Shown here: piece by piece, positions 7,787-17,089 of the stretch
Position numbering within the stretch: position 1 is the first letter of the stretch
Layout: the number at the start of each line of letters is the position of its first letter
Origin: an uncultured Collinsella sp.
GTDB lineage: Bacteria; Actinomycetota; Coriobacteriia; Coriobacteriales; Coriobacteriaceae
Assembly: GCA_958403385.1 (NCBI GenBank)
Contig: CATXXC010000004.1
Location: 61,120-125,119 of the forward strand
Length of the DNA: 64,000 nt
Reading direction: 5' to 3'
Made by a program: the position numbers and the translations under genes
The notes under the pieces: model-generated
Databases searched by the model: none
What the model saw: the letters and a program-made list of their open reading frames with translations, nothing else
What the model was told of the DNA's origin: nothing

Positions 7787-10147
7787 CTAAGCCAACCCCA
7801 GCAATATGCCCGCCGAATGCACGACAAACGCTACGATCCAGGCGACCGTCACCTGAAACGCGAATACGGCAACGGCGTAGCGCGCGCCCAGCTCGCTCTT
7901 GACGGCGCCGATTGCCGCCACACAAGGCGGGTACAGCAACGTAAAGACCAAGAACACGTAGGCGGTAAACGGCGAAAACATGGTCGACAGCGCCGCGGGC
8001 GACGTTGCGCCCAAAAGCACCGTGAGCGTCGAGATGACGCTCTCCTTGGCAATGAGCCCCGTGACGAGCGCCGTCGAGGCGCGCCAGTCGCCAAAGCCGA
8101 GCGGGGCCAACACCGGCGCGATGATGCTACCCAGACCGGCAAGCAGGCTTTGCGACTGGTCGGCGACCACGTTAAAGCGGATGTCGAACGTCTGAAGGAA
8201 CCAGATGACCACGGTCGCGGCAAAGATGATGGTAAAGGCCTTGGTGATGAAGTCCTTGGCCTTATCCCATGCCAGCATCACCGTCGTCTTGACGCTCGGC
8301 AGGCGGTAATTGGGGAGCTCCATGATAAACGGCACCGGGTCGCCCTTAAATGCCGTGCGGTTGAGCACCAAAGCCGCGACGCAGCCGACCACGATACCGA
8401 TCAGATAGAGCGAGACCATGGCGAGAACCGTCGCCTGCGGGAAAAACGCCCCGCACAGCAAGCCGTAAACCGGCAACTTGGCTGAGCAGCTCATAAACGG
8501 CGTGAGCATGACCGTCATCTTGCGGTCGTGCTCGGATGGGAGCGTACGGGTCGACATGATAGCCGGCACGGTGCAGCCAAAACCGACGAGCATGGGCACA
8601 AAGCTACGGCCCGACAGGCCAAAGCGACGCAGCACCTTATCCATGACAAAGGCGACGCGCGCCATGTAGCCCGAGTCTTCCAGAATGGAGAGGAACAAGA
8701 AGAGCACGACGATAATCGGCAGGAAGGTCAGCACGCTGCCCACGCCCGTAAGCACGCCGTCGACAGCCAGCGAGCGCACCACGTCGTTGGTACCGAACGC
8801 CTTGAGGCCCGCATCGGCCGAGGCGATGATGGTAGCGATACCGTCCTCCATGAGTCCCTGCAACGCCGCGCCGATCACGCCAAACGTCAGCCAAAAGACG
8901 AGGCCCATGATCACCAGAAACGCCGGAATGGCTGTGTAACGACCTGTCAGGATGCGGTCAATCTTGACGGAGCGCACGTGCTCGCGGCTTTCGTGCGGCT
9001 TGACGACGCAACGCCCGCACACGTCGCCGATAAAGCTAAAACGCATATCGGCCAACGCAGATAGGCGGTCGGTGCCGGCCTCGCCCTCCATCTGGGTAAT
9101 GATGTGCTCGATAGCGTCGAGCTCATTGCGATCCAGGTGAAGCGCCTCGGTTACCAGCTCATCGCCCTCGACCAGCTTGGTCGCCGCAAAGCGCACCGGG
9201 ATGTGCGCCGTCACGGCATGGTCCTCGATCAGGTTGGCAATGCCGTGGATGCAGCGATGCAGCGCACCGCCGTCCGGACCGTCGGGCGCGCAAAAGTCCA
9301 GGCGACCGGGGCGCTCGCGGAACCGTGCCACGTGCAGGGCGTGGTCCACCAGCTCGCCGATGCCCTCGTTGCGGGCAGCGCTAATGGGGACGACCGGCAC
9401 GCCCAACAGGCTCTCGAGCAAGTTGACGTCAATGGCGCCGCCGTTGGTCGTCACCTCGTCCATCATGTTGAGCGCGATGACCATAGGACGGTCGAGCTCC
9501 ATGAGCTGCAGTGTCAGGTACAGGTTGCGCTCGATATTGGTGGCGTCAATGATGTCGATGATGGCGTCCGGGCGCTCGTCGAGGATGAACTGACGGCTCA
9601 CGACCTCTTCGCCCGTGTACGGCGACAGGGAGTAAATGCCAGGCAGGTCGGTAACGCTCGCCTCGGGGTGGTTGCGGATGGTGCCATCTTTGCGGTCGAC
9701 CGTCACGCCGGGAAAGTTACCGACGTGCTGGTTGGAGCCCGTCAGTTGGTTGAACAACGTGGTCTTGCCGCAGTTTTGGTTGCCGGCAAGGGCAAAGTGC
9801 AGCGGTGCGCCCTCGGGCACGGCCGTCTTGGCCGCGCGGGGCGAATACGTCCCCTCGCCCAGGGCCGGATGCTCCGTCGTGCCGATTGCGGCGTTAGCGC
9901 GCGGACCCGTATCGGTGTCGTGAATACCCACGAGCTCGATGCGAGCGGCATCGTCCTTGCGCAGTGTCAACTCGTAGCCACGCAGGCGGATCTCGAGCGG
10001 ATCGCCCATGGGGGCGTACTTCATCATGGTGACTTCGGTGCCCGGCGTTAGACCCATGTCCAAAATATGCTGTCGGAGTGCCTGATCGTCCGATGCCACC
10101 GATGCGACAACGGCGTCCTTTCCAATCTCGAGTGTATCGAGCTTCAC
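7787..10147 (-). CDS. feoB: Ferrous iron transporter, FeoA-FeoB fusion
   Basis: 786 residues; imports Fe(II) across the membrane. Residues 1-75 are a FeoA SH3-like domain (HILDMGLTPGTEVTMMKYAP). A G-protein domain follows: G1 GNQNCGKTTLFN, switch region NFPGVTVDRK, G3 DLPGIYSL, G4 NMMDE. The C-terminal half is a polytopic channel with two gate repeats, including FVPMLVGFGCTVPAIMSTR and MSCSAKLPVYGLL, whose Cys residues are typical. The start is GTG with GGGAGG ten bases upstream. FeoA and FeoB are usually separate, but fusions occur. Confidence 0.95.
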   Translation of the reverse strand: MKLDTLEIGKDAVVASVASDDQALRQHILDMGLTPGTEVTMMKYAPMGDPLEIRLRGYELTLRKDDAARIELVGIHDTDTGPRANAAIGTTEHPALGEGTYSPRAAKTAVPEGAPLHFALAGNQNCGKTTLFNQLTGSNQHVGNFPGVTVDRKDGTIRNHPEASVTDLPGIYSLSPYTGEEVVSRQFILDERPDAIIDIIDATNIERNLYLTLQLMELDRPMVIALNMMDEVTTNGGAIDVNLLESLLGVPVVPISAARNEGIGELVDHALHVARFRERPGRLDFCAPDGPDGGALHRCIHGIANLIEDHAVTAHIPVRFAATKLVEGDELVTEALHLDRNELDAIEHIITQMEGEAGTDRLSALADMRFSFIGDVCGRCVVKPHESREHVRSVKIDRILTGRYTAIPAFLVIMGLVFWLTFGVIGAALQGLMEDGIATIIASADAGLKAFGTNDVVRSLAVDGVLTGVGSVLTFLPIIVVLFLFLSILEDSGYMARVAFVMDKVLRRFGLSGRSFVPMLVGFGCTVPAIMSTRTLPSEHDRKMTVMLTPFMSCSAKLPVYGLLCGAFFPQATVLAMVSLYLIGIVVGCVAALVLNRTAFKGDPVPFIMELPNYRLPSVKTTVMLAWDKAKDFITKAFTIIFAATVVIWFLQTFDIRFNVVADQSQSLLAGLGSIIAPVLAPLGFGDWRASTALVTGLIAKESVISTLTVLLGATSPAALSTMFSPFTAYVFLVFTLLYPPCVAAIGAVKSELGARYAVAVFAFQVTVAWIVAFVVHSAGILLGLA

Positions 10148-10197
10148 GTCCGTGTTCCTCCCCCGGCGCCCACAGGGCGTTGCATTTTGTTTATCTT

Positions 10198-10222
10198 GGC
10201 TAACCGTTTGCCATGGCTAACC
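10198..10222 (-). promoter_or_regulatory. Paired GGTTAGCC boxes upstream of feoB
   Basis: GGTTAGCC occurs at 10198-10205 and 10215-10222 (minus-strand reading), spaced 17 bp start to start, about 50-75 bp before the feoB start. The half-site resembles the TTAGGTTAGCC arm of DtxR/IdeR iron-regulator operators, but here the copies are direct rather than inverted. Inferred iron-responsive site. Confidence 0.4.
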
Positions 10223-10335
10223 ATTTAACCACGCATGATAGCGCGAACATACGACGATGTTCAATCAACAGATTGTTGCAAGGACCGTCCCCAAGTGCCG
10301 CATCTGGGCCATAGCAACGCCGATGTCTTGGAACC

Positions 10336-10483
10336 GACAGCGAAAGCCCGCCAGAGCGAGCAAGGTGCCTTGAAGCGAGGTGGCATTGACCTTCTGGTCA
10401 TGCCACCGAAGCTGAAAGGCAGATTGCCGCTCTGGCGGGCTTGCAGCGTCAAATGGTTACGGCGTTTGGTAAAACGCCGTAAC
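10336..10483. repeat. Structured dispersed element A, copy 1
   Basis: 148 bp, about 95% identical to 59288-59435. Outer stem: GCCCGCCAGAGCG (10346-10358) with its exact complement (10428-10440). Next, GCAAGGTGCCTT pairs with AAGGCAGATTGC, leaving a GG/GA internal loop. The centre is a GGTGGCAT(T)GACC..GGTCATGCCACC hairpin with one bulged base. A second hairpin, GTTACGGCGTTT/AAACGCCGTAAC, ends at the esterase stop codon and may serve as its terminator. No ORF is supported. Confidence 0.85.
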
Positions 10484-11385
10484 TAAAACCCGTGGCGCTC
10501 CAGGAAGCGGAAGGCTAGGCGAATCCAAGGGCGGACCGCCACCTGCTTGTCCTCGTTGTCGACCGCGGTGTTGGCGTTGCCGAGCGAAAGGCCGTGACCA
10601 CCCTGGTCGAAGACGTGCATCTCGCATGCAACGCCCTCCTCGGCCATGCGCTGCGCAAACGGGTAGACCTGCGCGATCGGCGCCGTCTTGTCGTCGGACA
10701 CGCCCCACACAAAGGTCGGCGGCATCTGACGCGAAACATGCGTGGTGGGGCAGATATCGGCCAAATGCTCGTCAGTTGCCTCGCCACCCGTCACCATCGA
10801 CAGGTAGTCGTTGAGCAAATCGCGCCCCGTCTTGCCGCCCGTCTTGGGCACGCGCAAGTCAATGCGCGGATCGCGCGTCTGCATGTCGCGCACATAGGCA
10901 AAGTCGAGCAGCGGATAGCCCAGCACCACGGCATCGGGACGAATGTCGTCCGGACGTGCCCCGGCAAGTGCCGCGAAGGGGCCGGTCTTCCACTGCGTTG
11001 CCAGCGAGGCACAGATCATGCCGCCCGCCGAGAATCCCACGACGCACACGCGCTTAGGATCGACATGCCACTCGTCGGCGTTGGCGCGCACCGTGGCGAC
11101 CATCTTGGCAAGATCTGCCTGGGGGTGCGGAAAGCTCACGTCACCCGTAGAGCTCGTGACATAGTTGAGCACAAAGGCCTGGTAACCGTGATCCAAAAAT
11201 GCAAACGCCACCGGGTCCTGCTCGTGCGGAGCGATATGTGTAAACCCGCCTCCGCCGCAGATGATCACCGCGGGGCGGCGGCCATTCGGTTTATCGGGCA
11301 GCGGCTCGGCACCCAAATACGTAAACGTCGCCGGATAATCCTCGGTCGGCTCCTCGCCCCACAGCGCATGGTTCTCGACAATCAT
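10483..11385 (-). CDS. Alpha/beta hydrolase (acetyl-esterase/lipase-like)
   Basis: 300 residues from the ATG at 11385, which has AAGGGAG upstream; the longer reading from 11592 adds a non-conserved stretch running into the divergent promoter. PAVIICGGGGFTHIAPHEQD forms the oxyanion strand region. VVGFSAGGMICASLA carries the nucleophile Ser (G-F-S-A-G). WGVSDDKTAP and FDQGGHGLSL hold the likely Asp and His of the triad. It resembles cytosolic carbohydrate or xylan acetyl-esterases. No signal peptide. It may lie near EIIA for a sugar-related reason, but that is conjecture. Confidence 0.78.
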   Translation of the reverse strand: MIVENHALWGEEPTEDYPATFTYLGAEPLPDKPNGRRPAVIICGGGGFTHIAPHEQDPVAFAFLDHGYQAFVLNYVTSSTGDVSFPHPQADLAKMVATVRANADEWHVDPKRVCVVGFSAGGMICASLATQWKTGPFAALAGARPDDIRPDAVVLGYPLLDFAYVRDMQTRDPRIDLRVPKTGGKTGRDLLNDYLSMVTGGEATDEHLADICPTTHVSRQMPPTFVWGVSDDKTAPIAQVYPFAQRMAEEGVACEMHVFDQGGHGLSLGNANTAVDNEDKQVAVRPWIRLAFRFLERHGF

Positions 11386-11571
11386 ATGTGCTCCCTTCGC
11401 GCAAATTATGCGCCCTTGTTTTTCGCCTTCAAGCGTACCCCACTTGAACCCGTGGCGCAGAAACACTCCGGCAATAAGTTTCCCTTCAACTGATATATCA
11501 CATAATCCCAGTTCAGAGGTATCGTTGAGCAGCGTAGAATAGGGGCGTTGACCAAGCCGCGAAACACATGT

Positions 11572-11581
11572 GAAACGTTTC
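11572..11581. promoter_or_regulatory. LacI-family-like operator upstream of EIIA
   Basis: GAAACGTTTC, a perfect 10-bp palindrome with a central CG, the hallmark of LacI/GalR-family operators. It lies 47 bp before the EIIA start in the divergent intergenic region. No LacI-type regulator is encoded in this window. Confidence 0.4.
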
Positions 11582-11628
11582 CGGCAAACCAAACGCGCGA
11601 TATGCGCCTATTTAAGTTGGAGGCAACT

Positions 11629-12192
11629 ATGGGTCTGCTCGATTCGCTTAAGTCCACCTTCACCTCGACCGGCGAGGCGTCCGTTCCGCCCGCAGCAAGC
11701 TTCGCTACCCGCGAAGGCGTCATCTATGCCCCCGTCAACGGCGTGCTCGTCAACCTGAACGAGGTTCCCGACGAGACGATCGCCTCGGGCATGCTTGGCC
11801 AGGGCTATGGCATCGAGCCCATTACCGGCACCATCTATGCGCCCGCCAACGGCCGCATCGGCGCCACCACTGTCACCAACCACTCCATTGGCATGATCAC
11901 CGAGGACGGTCTTCGCGTGTTCATCCATGTCGGCCTGGGCACCGTGGAAATGAACGGCAAGGGTTTTGCCCGCTTTGTCGAGATGGGCGATGTGGTCAAG
12001 GCAGGCCAGCCGCTCATCAGCTTCGACCGCGAGGCCATTAAGGCCGCTGGTCACGAGGACATCGTGACCGTCATCGTCTCCGAGCTCGATCGTCTTAAGA
12101 GCATCGACCATGTCGGCGAGTCCGGAACGCTTATCGGCGGCAACCCGCTCGTCAAGCTTGGCGACCCGCTGCTGGTAGCCAAGACCAAGTAG
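11629..12192 (+). CDS. PTS glucose-type EIIA component
   Basis: 187 residues starting at ATG 11629 behind TTGGAGG. The EIIA-Glc beta-sandwich shows [20 protein letters not shown] at the start, [12 protein letters not shown] (phosphate-accepting region) and [16 protein letters not shown] with the active-site His. As a free-standing EIIA it would pass phosphate from HPr to a partner EIIBC, and could also act as a regulator. No EIIB or EIIC lies beside it. Its own terminator follows, so it is monocistronic. Confidence 0.9.
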   Translation: MGLLDSLKSTFTSTGEASVPPAASFATREGVIYAPVNGVLVNLNEVPDETIASGMLGQGYGIEPITGTIYAPANGRIGATTVTNHSIGMITEDGLRVFIHVGLGTVEMNGKGFARFVEMGDVVKAGQPLISFDREAIKAAGHEDIVTVIVSELDRLKSIDHVGESGTLIGGNPLVKLGDPLLVAKTK

Positions 12193-12230
12193 CCAGGCCC
12201 CGCGCCACACAGCCAAAAGGCACCTCGTCG

Positions 12231-12268
12231 AGCGCCCGCGACCATCTGGCCGCGGGCGCTTTTCGTTT
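12231..12268 (+). terminator. Terminator of the EIIA gene
   Basis: AGCGCCCGCG (12231-12240) pairs with CGCGGGCGCT (12251-12260), followed by TTTTCGTTT. Confidence 0.85.
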
Positions 12269-12373
12269 GAAAAACCATCCCGCCAATGCCTTATCTGTAT
12301 AGCCCAAATGAGCCGAGCTGCTAGAATATCGAACTGTATGGATAACTATCATTCAACCGTTATGGGAGGATAC

Positions 12374-13777
12374 GTGAACCGCACCAAAATCGCGCAGCTC
12401 TATGCCGATGCCGAGTCGCTCGGCGGCCAGACCGTCACCGTCGCCGGCTGGGTCAAGTCCGTCCGCGACATGAAGAACTTTGGCTTTGTTACGCTCAACG
12501 ACGGCAGCTGCTTCCGCGACCTGCAGGTCGTCATGAACCGCGAGGCACTCGACAACTACGACGAGATCGCCCATCAAAACGTCTCGGCCGCACTCATTTG
12601 CACCGGCACCGTCAAGCTGACCCCCGATGCACCCCAGCCTTTCGAGCTTTCTGCCACTTCCATCGAGGTCGAGGGCATGAGCGCCCCGGATTACCCGCTG
12701 CAGAAGAAGCGCGCAACCGTCGAGTTCCTACGCACCCAGCAGCACCTGCGCCCGCGCACCAACCTGTTCCGCGCCGTGTTCCGCATCCGCTCTGTCGCGG
12801 CTGCCGCCATCCACCGCTTCTTCCAGGAGCAGGGCTTTGTCTACGTCAACACCCCCATCATCACCACGAGTGACTGCGAAGGCGCCGGCGAGATGTTCCG
12901 CGTGACCACGCTCGACCCCAAAAATCCGCCCCTCACCGAGTCCGGCGAGGTCGACTGGAGCCAGGACTTCTTTGGCAAGCATGCAAGCCTCACCGTGTCC
13001 GGCCAGCTCAATGCCGAGAACTTTGCCATGGCCTTTGGCGACGTGTACACCTTTGGCCCCACCTTCCGCGCCGAAAACTCCAACACCACGCGCCACGCCG
13101 CCGAGTTTTGGATGATCGAGCCCGAGATGGCCTTCGCCGACCTCAACGACTACATGGACAACGCCGAGGCCATGCTCAAGTACGTCCTTAAGGACGTTAT
13201 GGCCACCTGCCCCGACGAGCTCAATATGCTCAACAAGTTTGTGGACAAGGGTCTGCTCGAGCGCCTGGACCATGTCGCCAACTCCGACTTTGCCCGCGTT
13301 ACCTACACCGAGGCCGTCGAGATCCTGGAGCAGGCAGTCGCCGCCGGTCACAAGTTTGATTACCCCGTCAGCTGGGGCATCGACCTGCAGACCGAGCACG
13401 AGCGCTTCCTGACCGAGGAGCACTTTAAGCGCCCGACCTTCGTGACCGACTACCCGGCCGAGATCAAGGCGTTCTACATGCGCATGAACGAGGACGGCAA
13501 GACCGTCGCCGCCGCCGACTGCCTGGTTCCCGGTATCGGCGAGATTATCGGCGGCTCCCAGCGCGAGGAGCGCCTGGATCTGCTCGAGGCCCGCATCAAG
13601 GATCTGGGCATGAATCCCGAGCAGTACAAGTACTACCTTGACCTGCGCCGCTACGGTTCCTGCAAGCACGCCGGCTACGGTCTGGGCTTCGAGCGCTTGG
13701 TCATGTATCTGACCGGCGTGGGCAACATCCGCGACGTCCTGCCGCACCCGCGCACCGTGGGCAACGCCGACTTCTAA
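12374..13777 (+). CDS. asnS: Asparaginyl-tRNA synthetase
   Basis: 467 residues from GTG 12374, preceded by GGAGGATAC; this matches the usual AsnRS length, whereas the ATG at 12308 adds 22 residues with no site. The N-terminal OB fold binds the anticodon ([19 protein letters not shown]). The class II catalytic core follows: [22 protein letters not shown] (motif 2, shown in part as [18 protein letters not shown]) and [15 protein letters not shown] (motif 3). No T-box leader is visible upstream; an ordinary terminator follows. Confidence 0.97.
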   Translation: MNRTKIAQLYADAESLGGQTVTVAGWVKSVRDMKNFGFVTLNDGSCFRDLQVVMNREALDNYDEIAHQNVSAALICTGTVKLTPDAPQPFELSATSIEVEGMSAPDYPLQKKRATVEFLRTQQHLRPRTNLFRAVFRIRSVAAAAIHRFFQEQGFVYVNTPIITTSDCEGAGEMFRVTTLDPKNPPLTESGEVDWSQDFFGKHASLTVSGQLNAENFAMAFGDVYTFGPTFRAENSNTTRHAAEFWMIEPEMAFADLNDYMDNAEAMLKYVLKDVMATCPDELNMLNKFVDKGLLERLDHVANSDFARVTYTEAVEILEQAVAAGHKFDYPVSWGIDLQTEHERFLTEEHFKRPTFVTDYPAEIKAFYMRMNEDGKTVAAADCLVPGIGEIIGGSQREERLDLLEARIKDLGMNPEQYKYYLDLRRYGSCKHAGYGLGFERLVMYLTGVGNIRDVLPHPRTVGNADF

Positions 13778-13824
13778 TCGTCGGACGCTAGCTCGCGTCG
13801 CCACACGCCAACGCTCATCGCATA

Positions 13825-13859
13825 AGCGTCTCTCGACATCGGTCGAGAGACGCTTTTTT
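13825..13859 (+). terminator. Terminator of asnS
   Basis: AGCGTCTCTCGAC (13825-13837), a 4-base loop, its exact complement (13842-13854) and a run of T. Confidence 0.92.
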
Positions 13860-14035
13860 CAACAGCATCCGTCAAGCTTTTGGCAAGTTTTTGGTCAGTT
13901 GAGCAGGGCTGTTGAAAACTCGACCCGCCGTTTGCCGACGACTACCGACCGCCCAGAGCGCCCTGCGCCCCTGGAAAAGCCCCGCGTCCTAGGCTCCATA
14001 CCGTCGCCACCCAAAACGGAAAGGACGTGGGCACC

Positions 14036-14821
14036 ATGACCGAAGCCGCTGTTGAAACCTACGACACCACGACGAGGGGCGCCGCCTCGATGGCAGCCTA
14101 TCGCGCCGTTCGTATCCTGCAGCTCTTGAGCGAAAACACCGGCGAAGACAAGGCCATGCTTTCCGATGAGCTGATCCGGCGCCTCGCCCATCCCGACGAC
14201 CCCGCCCGCATGCCCATCTCGGCGGCGCGGCGCAGCATCTACACCGCCATCTCCGCGCTTCGCCATGCCGGATACGAAATTGAGTACAAACGCGGCGTGG
14301 GCTACAAACTTCTTACCCGCCCGCTCACCGATGAAGAGATCATCCGGCTCCACGGTATGGTCATGCGCAACCGCTCCACGCCTATCGCTATCCGCAAGAG
14401 CATGGCGCAGCACTTAGTTGCCATGGCGAGCGCCGACGTTCGCGGCTACCTCGATACACCCGAACCCGCTCCAAGCGCAGGCAGCAAGGCTACCAAGGCA
14501 ACACGCACGCCCATCAAGCGCATCGACACGTGCGAGCTCGTCGAGCAGGCCATCGACCACGGAACCACGGTGAGTTTTGATATTTCGAGTGTCACGACAC
14601 GCGGCGAAACCGAAGCAGCACGGATGACACTCCGTCCCTTTGCCATCAGGCAGCGCGATGGCATCTCGTATCTGCTGGGAACGGTCTACGACGCCCGAGG
14701 CACCGACGATACGCTGCGCACCGTCGAGATCGCCCGTATGAGAAACGTCAGCACGCGCCTGCTCGACGGCAAGAAGCTCTTCGCCGCCCTAGACGAGGAC
14801 GACGCCTCCTCCGCCGCATAA
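14036..14821 (+). CDS. WYL-type transcriptional regulator
   Basis: 261 residues. The N-terminal 80 residues form an HTH preceded by a helix (YRAVRILQLLSENTGEDKAM, then ARRSIYTAISALRHAGYEIE and a wing KRGVGYKLL). The C-terminal part (SFDISSVTT..RPFAIRQRDGISYLLGTVYDARG..VEIARMRNVS) has the layout of a WYL sensor domain, with YLLGT in place of WYL. ATG 14036 is preferred over GTG 14027 because GGAAAGGA is ten bases upstream. Ligand and targets are unknown; the ABC importer operon follows. Confidence 0.7.
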   Translation: MTEAAVETYDTTTRGAASMAAYRAVRILQLLSENTGEDKAMLSDELIRRLAHPDDPARMPISAARRSIYTAISALRHAGYEIEYKRGVGYKLLTRPLTDEEIIRLHGMVMRNRSTPIAIRKSMAQHLVAMASADVRGYLDTPEPAPSAGSKATKATRTPIKRIDTCELVEQAIDHGTTVSFDISSVTTRGETEAARMTLRPFAIRQRDGISYLLGTVYDARGTDDTLRTVEIARMRNVSTRLLDGKKLFAALDEDDASSAA

Positions 14822-14890
14822 GACCCTCCGCCGCCCATTCGACTACCCGTACCGCCCATCCGATTCTGTATTAAAAAACCCGCCAGGCTG

Positions 14891-14918
14891 TTGTAAAAAT
14901 GGACATCAGCGCTACTAT
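14891..14918 (+). promoter_or_regulatory. Promoter of the ABC importer operon
   Basis: TTGTAA (14891-14896) and TACTAT (14913-14918), 16-bp spacer. The short leader after it has a GCACT/AGTGC hairpin around 14940-14955. The flanking GTAAAAATGG (from 14893) and CCATTTTTATAC (to about 14969) are complementary. Confidence 0.5.
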
Positions 14919-14981
14919 AGTTCCACTTGCACTTTGTCCCAGTGCAGTGTTTCCAGCCATTTTTATACTGGGGGTAATGAT

Positions 14982-15962
14982 ATGAAGGACATCACCATCA
15001 GCCGCAGGAGCCTTCTGGTCTCCGCTGGCCTGCTCGCGCTCGCTCCGCTCGCCGGATGCGGCGGCAACTCTGGTTCCGGCTCTGCTGCCGCCGGTTCCGA
15101 CTACACCATCGGCGTTCTGCAGCTCACCGAGCACTCCGCACTCGATGCCGCCAACGACGGCTTTGTCAAGGCCATCAAGGAGAGCGGCCTTAAGGTCAAG
15201 ATCGACCAGAAGAACGCCCAGAACGACCAGTCCACGTGTAAGTCCATTGCTGACAAGTTTGTGGGCGACAACGTCAACCTGATTTATGCCATCGCCACGC
15301 CCGCCGCGCAGGCTGCCGCCGGCGCCACGGCCGATATCCCCATCGTGGGCTGCGCCATCACCGACTACGCCGCCTCCGGCCTGGTCCAGGACAACGACAA
15401 GCCCGGCACCAACGTCACGGGCGCTTCCGACCTCACCCCGGTCGCCGAGCAGCTCGAGATGATGCAGAAGGTCCTGCCCGACGTTAAAAAGGTCGGCCTG
15501 CTCTACTGCACCGCCGAGTCCAACTCCGACGTCCAGATCAAGGCCGCCAAGAAGGAGCTCGACAAGCTGGGCCTCGAGTACACTGACTTCACCGTCTCGA
15601 GCTCCAACGAGATTCAGTCCGTCGTCGAGTCTGCCGTGGGCAAGGTCGACGCGCTGTACTCCCCCACCGACAACACCATCGCCGCGGGTGCCTCGCAGGT
15701 CGGCCAGATCTGCAAGGAAAACAAGCTTCCCTTCGTGACTGGCGAGGAGGGTATGTGCATGGCCGGCGGCCTGTTCACCCTCTCCATCAACTATGAGGAC
15801 CTGGGCTACGCCGCGGGCGAGATGGCCGTTAAGATCCTGAAGGGCGAGGCCAAGCCCGAAGACATGCCGATCAAGCACCTCTCGAGCAAGGACCTGGTCG
15901 TCGTCAAGAACGACGAAATGGCCGAGGCCCTGGGCATCGACCTTTCCGCTCTGGACGCGTAA
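14982..15962 (+). CDS. ABC transporter substrate-binding lipoprotein
   Basis: 326 residues from ATG 14982 (GGGGGTAATGAT upstream). SRRSLLVSAG followed by LAPLAGC shows a twin-arginine-like n-region and a lipobox with Cys near residue 24, so it is a membrane-anchored lipoprotein. The mature part is a two-lobed periplasmic-binding fold of the TrpX/ABC_sub_bind type (YTIGVLQLTEHSALDAANDG, then VKKVGLLYCTAESNSDVQ). Related systems import tryptophan or similar small ligands; the ligand here is not known. Permease and ATPase genes follow. Confidence 0.85.
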   Translation: MKDITISRRSLLVSAGLLALAPLAGCGGNSGSGSAAAGSDYTIGVLQLTEHSALDAANDGFVKAIKESGLKVKIDQKNAQNDQSTCKSIADKFVGDNVNLIYAIATPAAQAAAGATADIPIVGCAITDYAASGLVQDNDKPGTNVTGASDLTPVAEQLEMMQKVLPDVKKVGLLYCTAESNSDVQIKAAKKELDKLGLEYTDFTVSSSNEIQSVVESAVGKVDALYSPTDNTIAAGASQVGQICKENKLPFVTGEEGMCMAGGLFTLSINYEDLGYAAGEMAVKILKGEAKPEDMPIKHLSSKDLVVVKNDEMAEALGIDLSALDA

Positions 15963-16030
15963 TGCCATACGCGGCATGCGTCTAGAGCCCGTGCTCGCGC
16001 TTTAGCCGCGTTATTCAATATCTGAGCCAC

Positions 16031-16070
16031 AGGGGCGGGCGCTGTAGACCGGCGTCCGCCCTGCTTGTTT
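16031..16070 (+). terminator. Hairpin between binding-protein and permease genes
   Basis: GGGCGGGCGC (16033-16042) pairs with GGCGTCCGCCC (16051-16061), followed by TGCTTGTTT. Probably a partial terminator giving more binding protein than permease. Confidence 0.6.
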
Positions 16071-16165
16071 CAGGTAAAACAAAACGTCTGTCCGCAGCTC
16101 TTCTATGCATTGTTACCGCTATTATGGTGAATCACGTGTCCACCCTATCCTAGGAGGTATGAAGC

Positions 16166-17089
16166 ATGCTCATTGCATTGCAGGGCGCCGTTTCGCAGGG
16201 CGTCCTCTGGGGCATTATGGTGCTTGGCGTGTTTATCACGTTCCGCCTGCTCGACATTCCCGATATGACCTGCGACGGCAGCTTTGCCCTCGGCGGCTGC
16301 GTCTGCGCTGTGCTCATCGTCAATAACAACGTCGACCCGCTGCTCGCCGTGCTGGCCGGTATGTGCGCCGGCGCCATCGCGGGCGCCGTCACGGGCATTT
16401 TGACCACCGTCTTTGAGATTCCTGCGATCCTCGCCGGAATCCTCACCCAGATCAGCCTGTGGTCCATCAACCTGCGCATCATGGGCAAGTCCAATACGCC
16501 CATTCTTGCCAAGGGCACCGTGTTCTCCGCCGTCAGCAATATGACCGGTCTGCCGCAGTCCACCGTTGCCATCATCTTGGGCATCCTGCTCGCCGTGGCT
16601 ATCGTTGCCATCCTGTATTGGTTCTTTGGCACCGAGATCGGCTCGGCGCTGCGAGCCACCGGCAACAACGAGTACATGATCCGCGCTCTGGGCGTCAACA
16701 CCAACTCCACCAAGATGATCGCCCTCGTGCTCTCCAACGCCCTCATCGGCCTTTCGGGCGCGCTCATCTGCCAGAGCCAAAAGTATGCCGACATTGGTAT
16801 GGGCACCGGTGCCATCGTTATCGGTCTTGCCGCCATTGTTATCGGCGAGGTGCTCGGCCGTCTGCTGCCCGGCGGCCTCACGCAGTTTAGCGTCCGTCTT
16901 GCCTCCGCCGTCTTTGGCTCCGTGGTGTACTTCCTTATCCGCGCCATCGTGCTGCAGTTGGGCATGGACGCCAACGACATGAAGCTGCTCTCCGCCGTAA
17001 TTGTCGCTGTGGCCCTGTGCGTGCCCGTGGTTTGGGAGCGCTATAAGCTCCGCAGCTCCTACACGAAGGGAGATGAGGCAGATGCTTAA
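16166..17089 (+). CDS. ABC transporter permease
   Basis: 307 residues, about eight to nine hydrophobic segments. TFRLLDIPDMTCDGSFALGG near the N-terminus, ALRATGNNEYMIRALGVNT in the cytosolic coupling loop and VIGEVLGRLLPGG match the TrpY-like permease family that pairs with ABC_sub_bind proteins. TAGGAGG lies eight bases upstream of ATG 16166. The 3' end overlaps the ATPase gene by 8 bp, indicating translational coupling. Confidence 0.87.
   Translation: MLIALQGAVSQGVLWGIMVLGVFITFRLLDIPDMTCDGSFALGGCVCAVLIVNNNVDPLLAVLAGMCAGAIAGAVTGILTTVFEIPAILAGILTQISLWSINLRIMGKSNTPILAKGTVFSAVSNMTGLPQSTVAIILGILLAVAIVAILYWFFGTEIGSALRATGNNEYMIRALGVNTNSTKMIALVLSNALIGLSGALICQSQKYADIGMGTGAIVIGLAAIVIGEVLGRLLPGGLTQFSVRLASAVFGSVVYFLIRAIVLQLGMDANDMKLLSAVIVAVALCVPVVWERYKLRSSYTKGDEADA

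Noticed and set aside
11571..11584. CcpA cre site
   Set aside because: The palindrome GAAACGTTTC does not keep the cre spacing; a LacI-family operator fits better.
12193..12373. T-box leader before asnS
   Set aside because: No specifier stem or T-box sequence; only the EIIA terminator is found. The same holds upstream of cysS and lysS.
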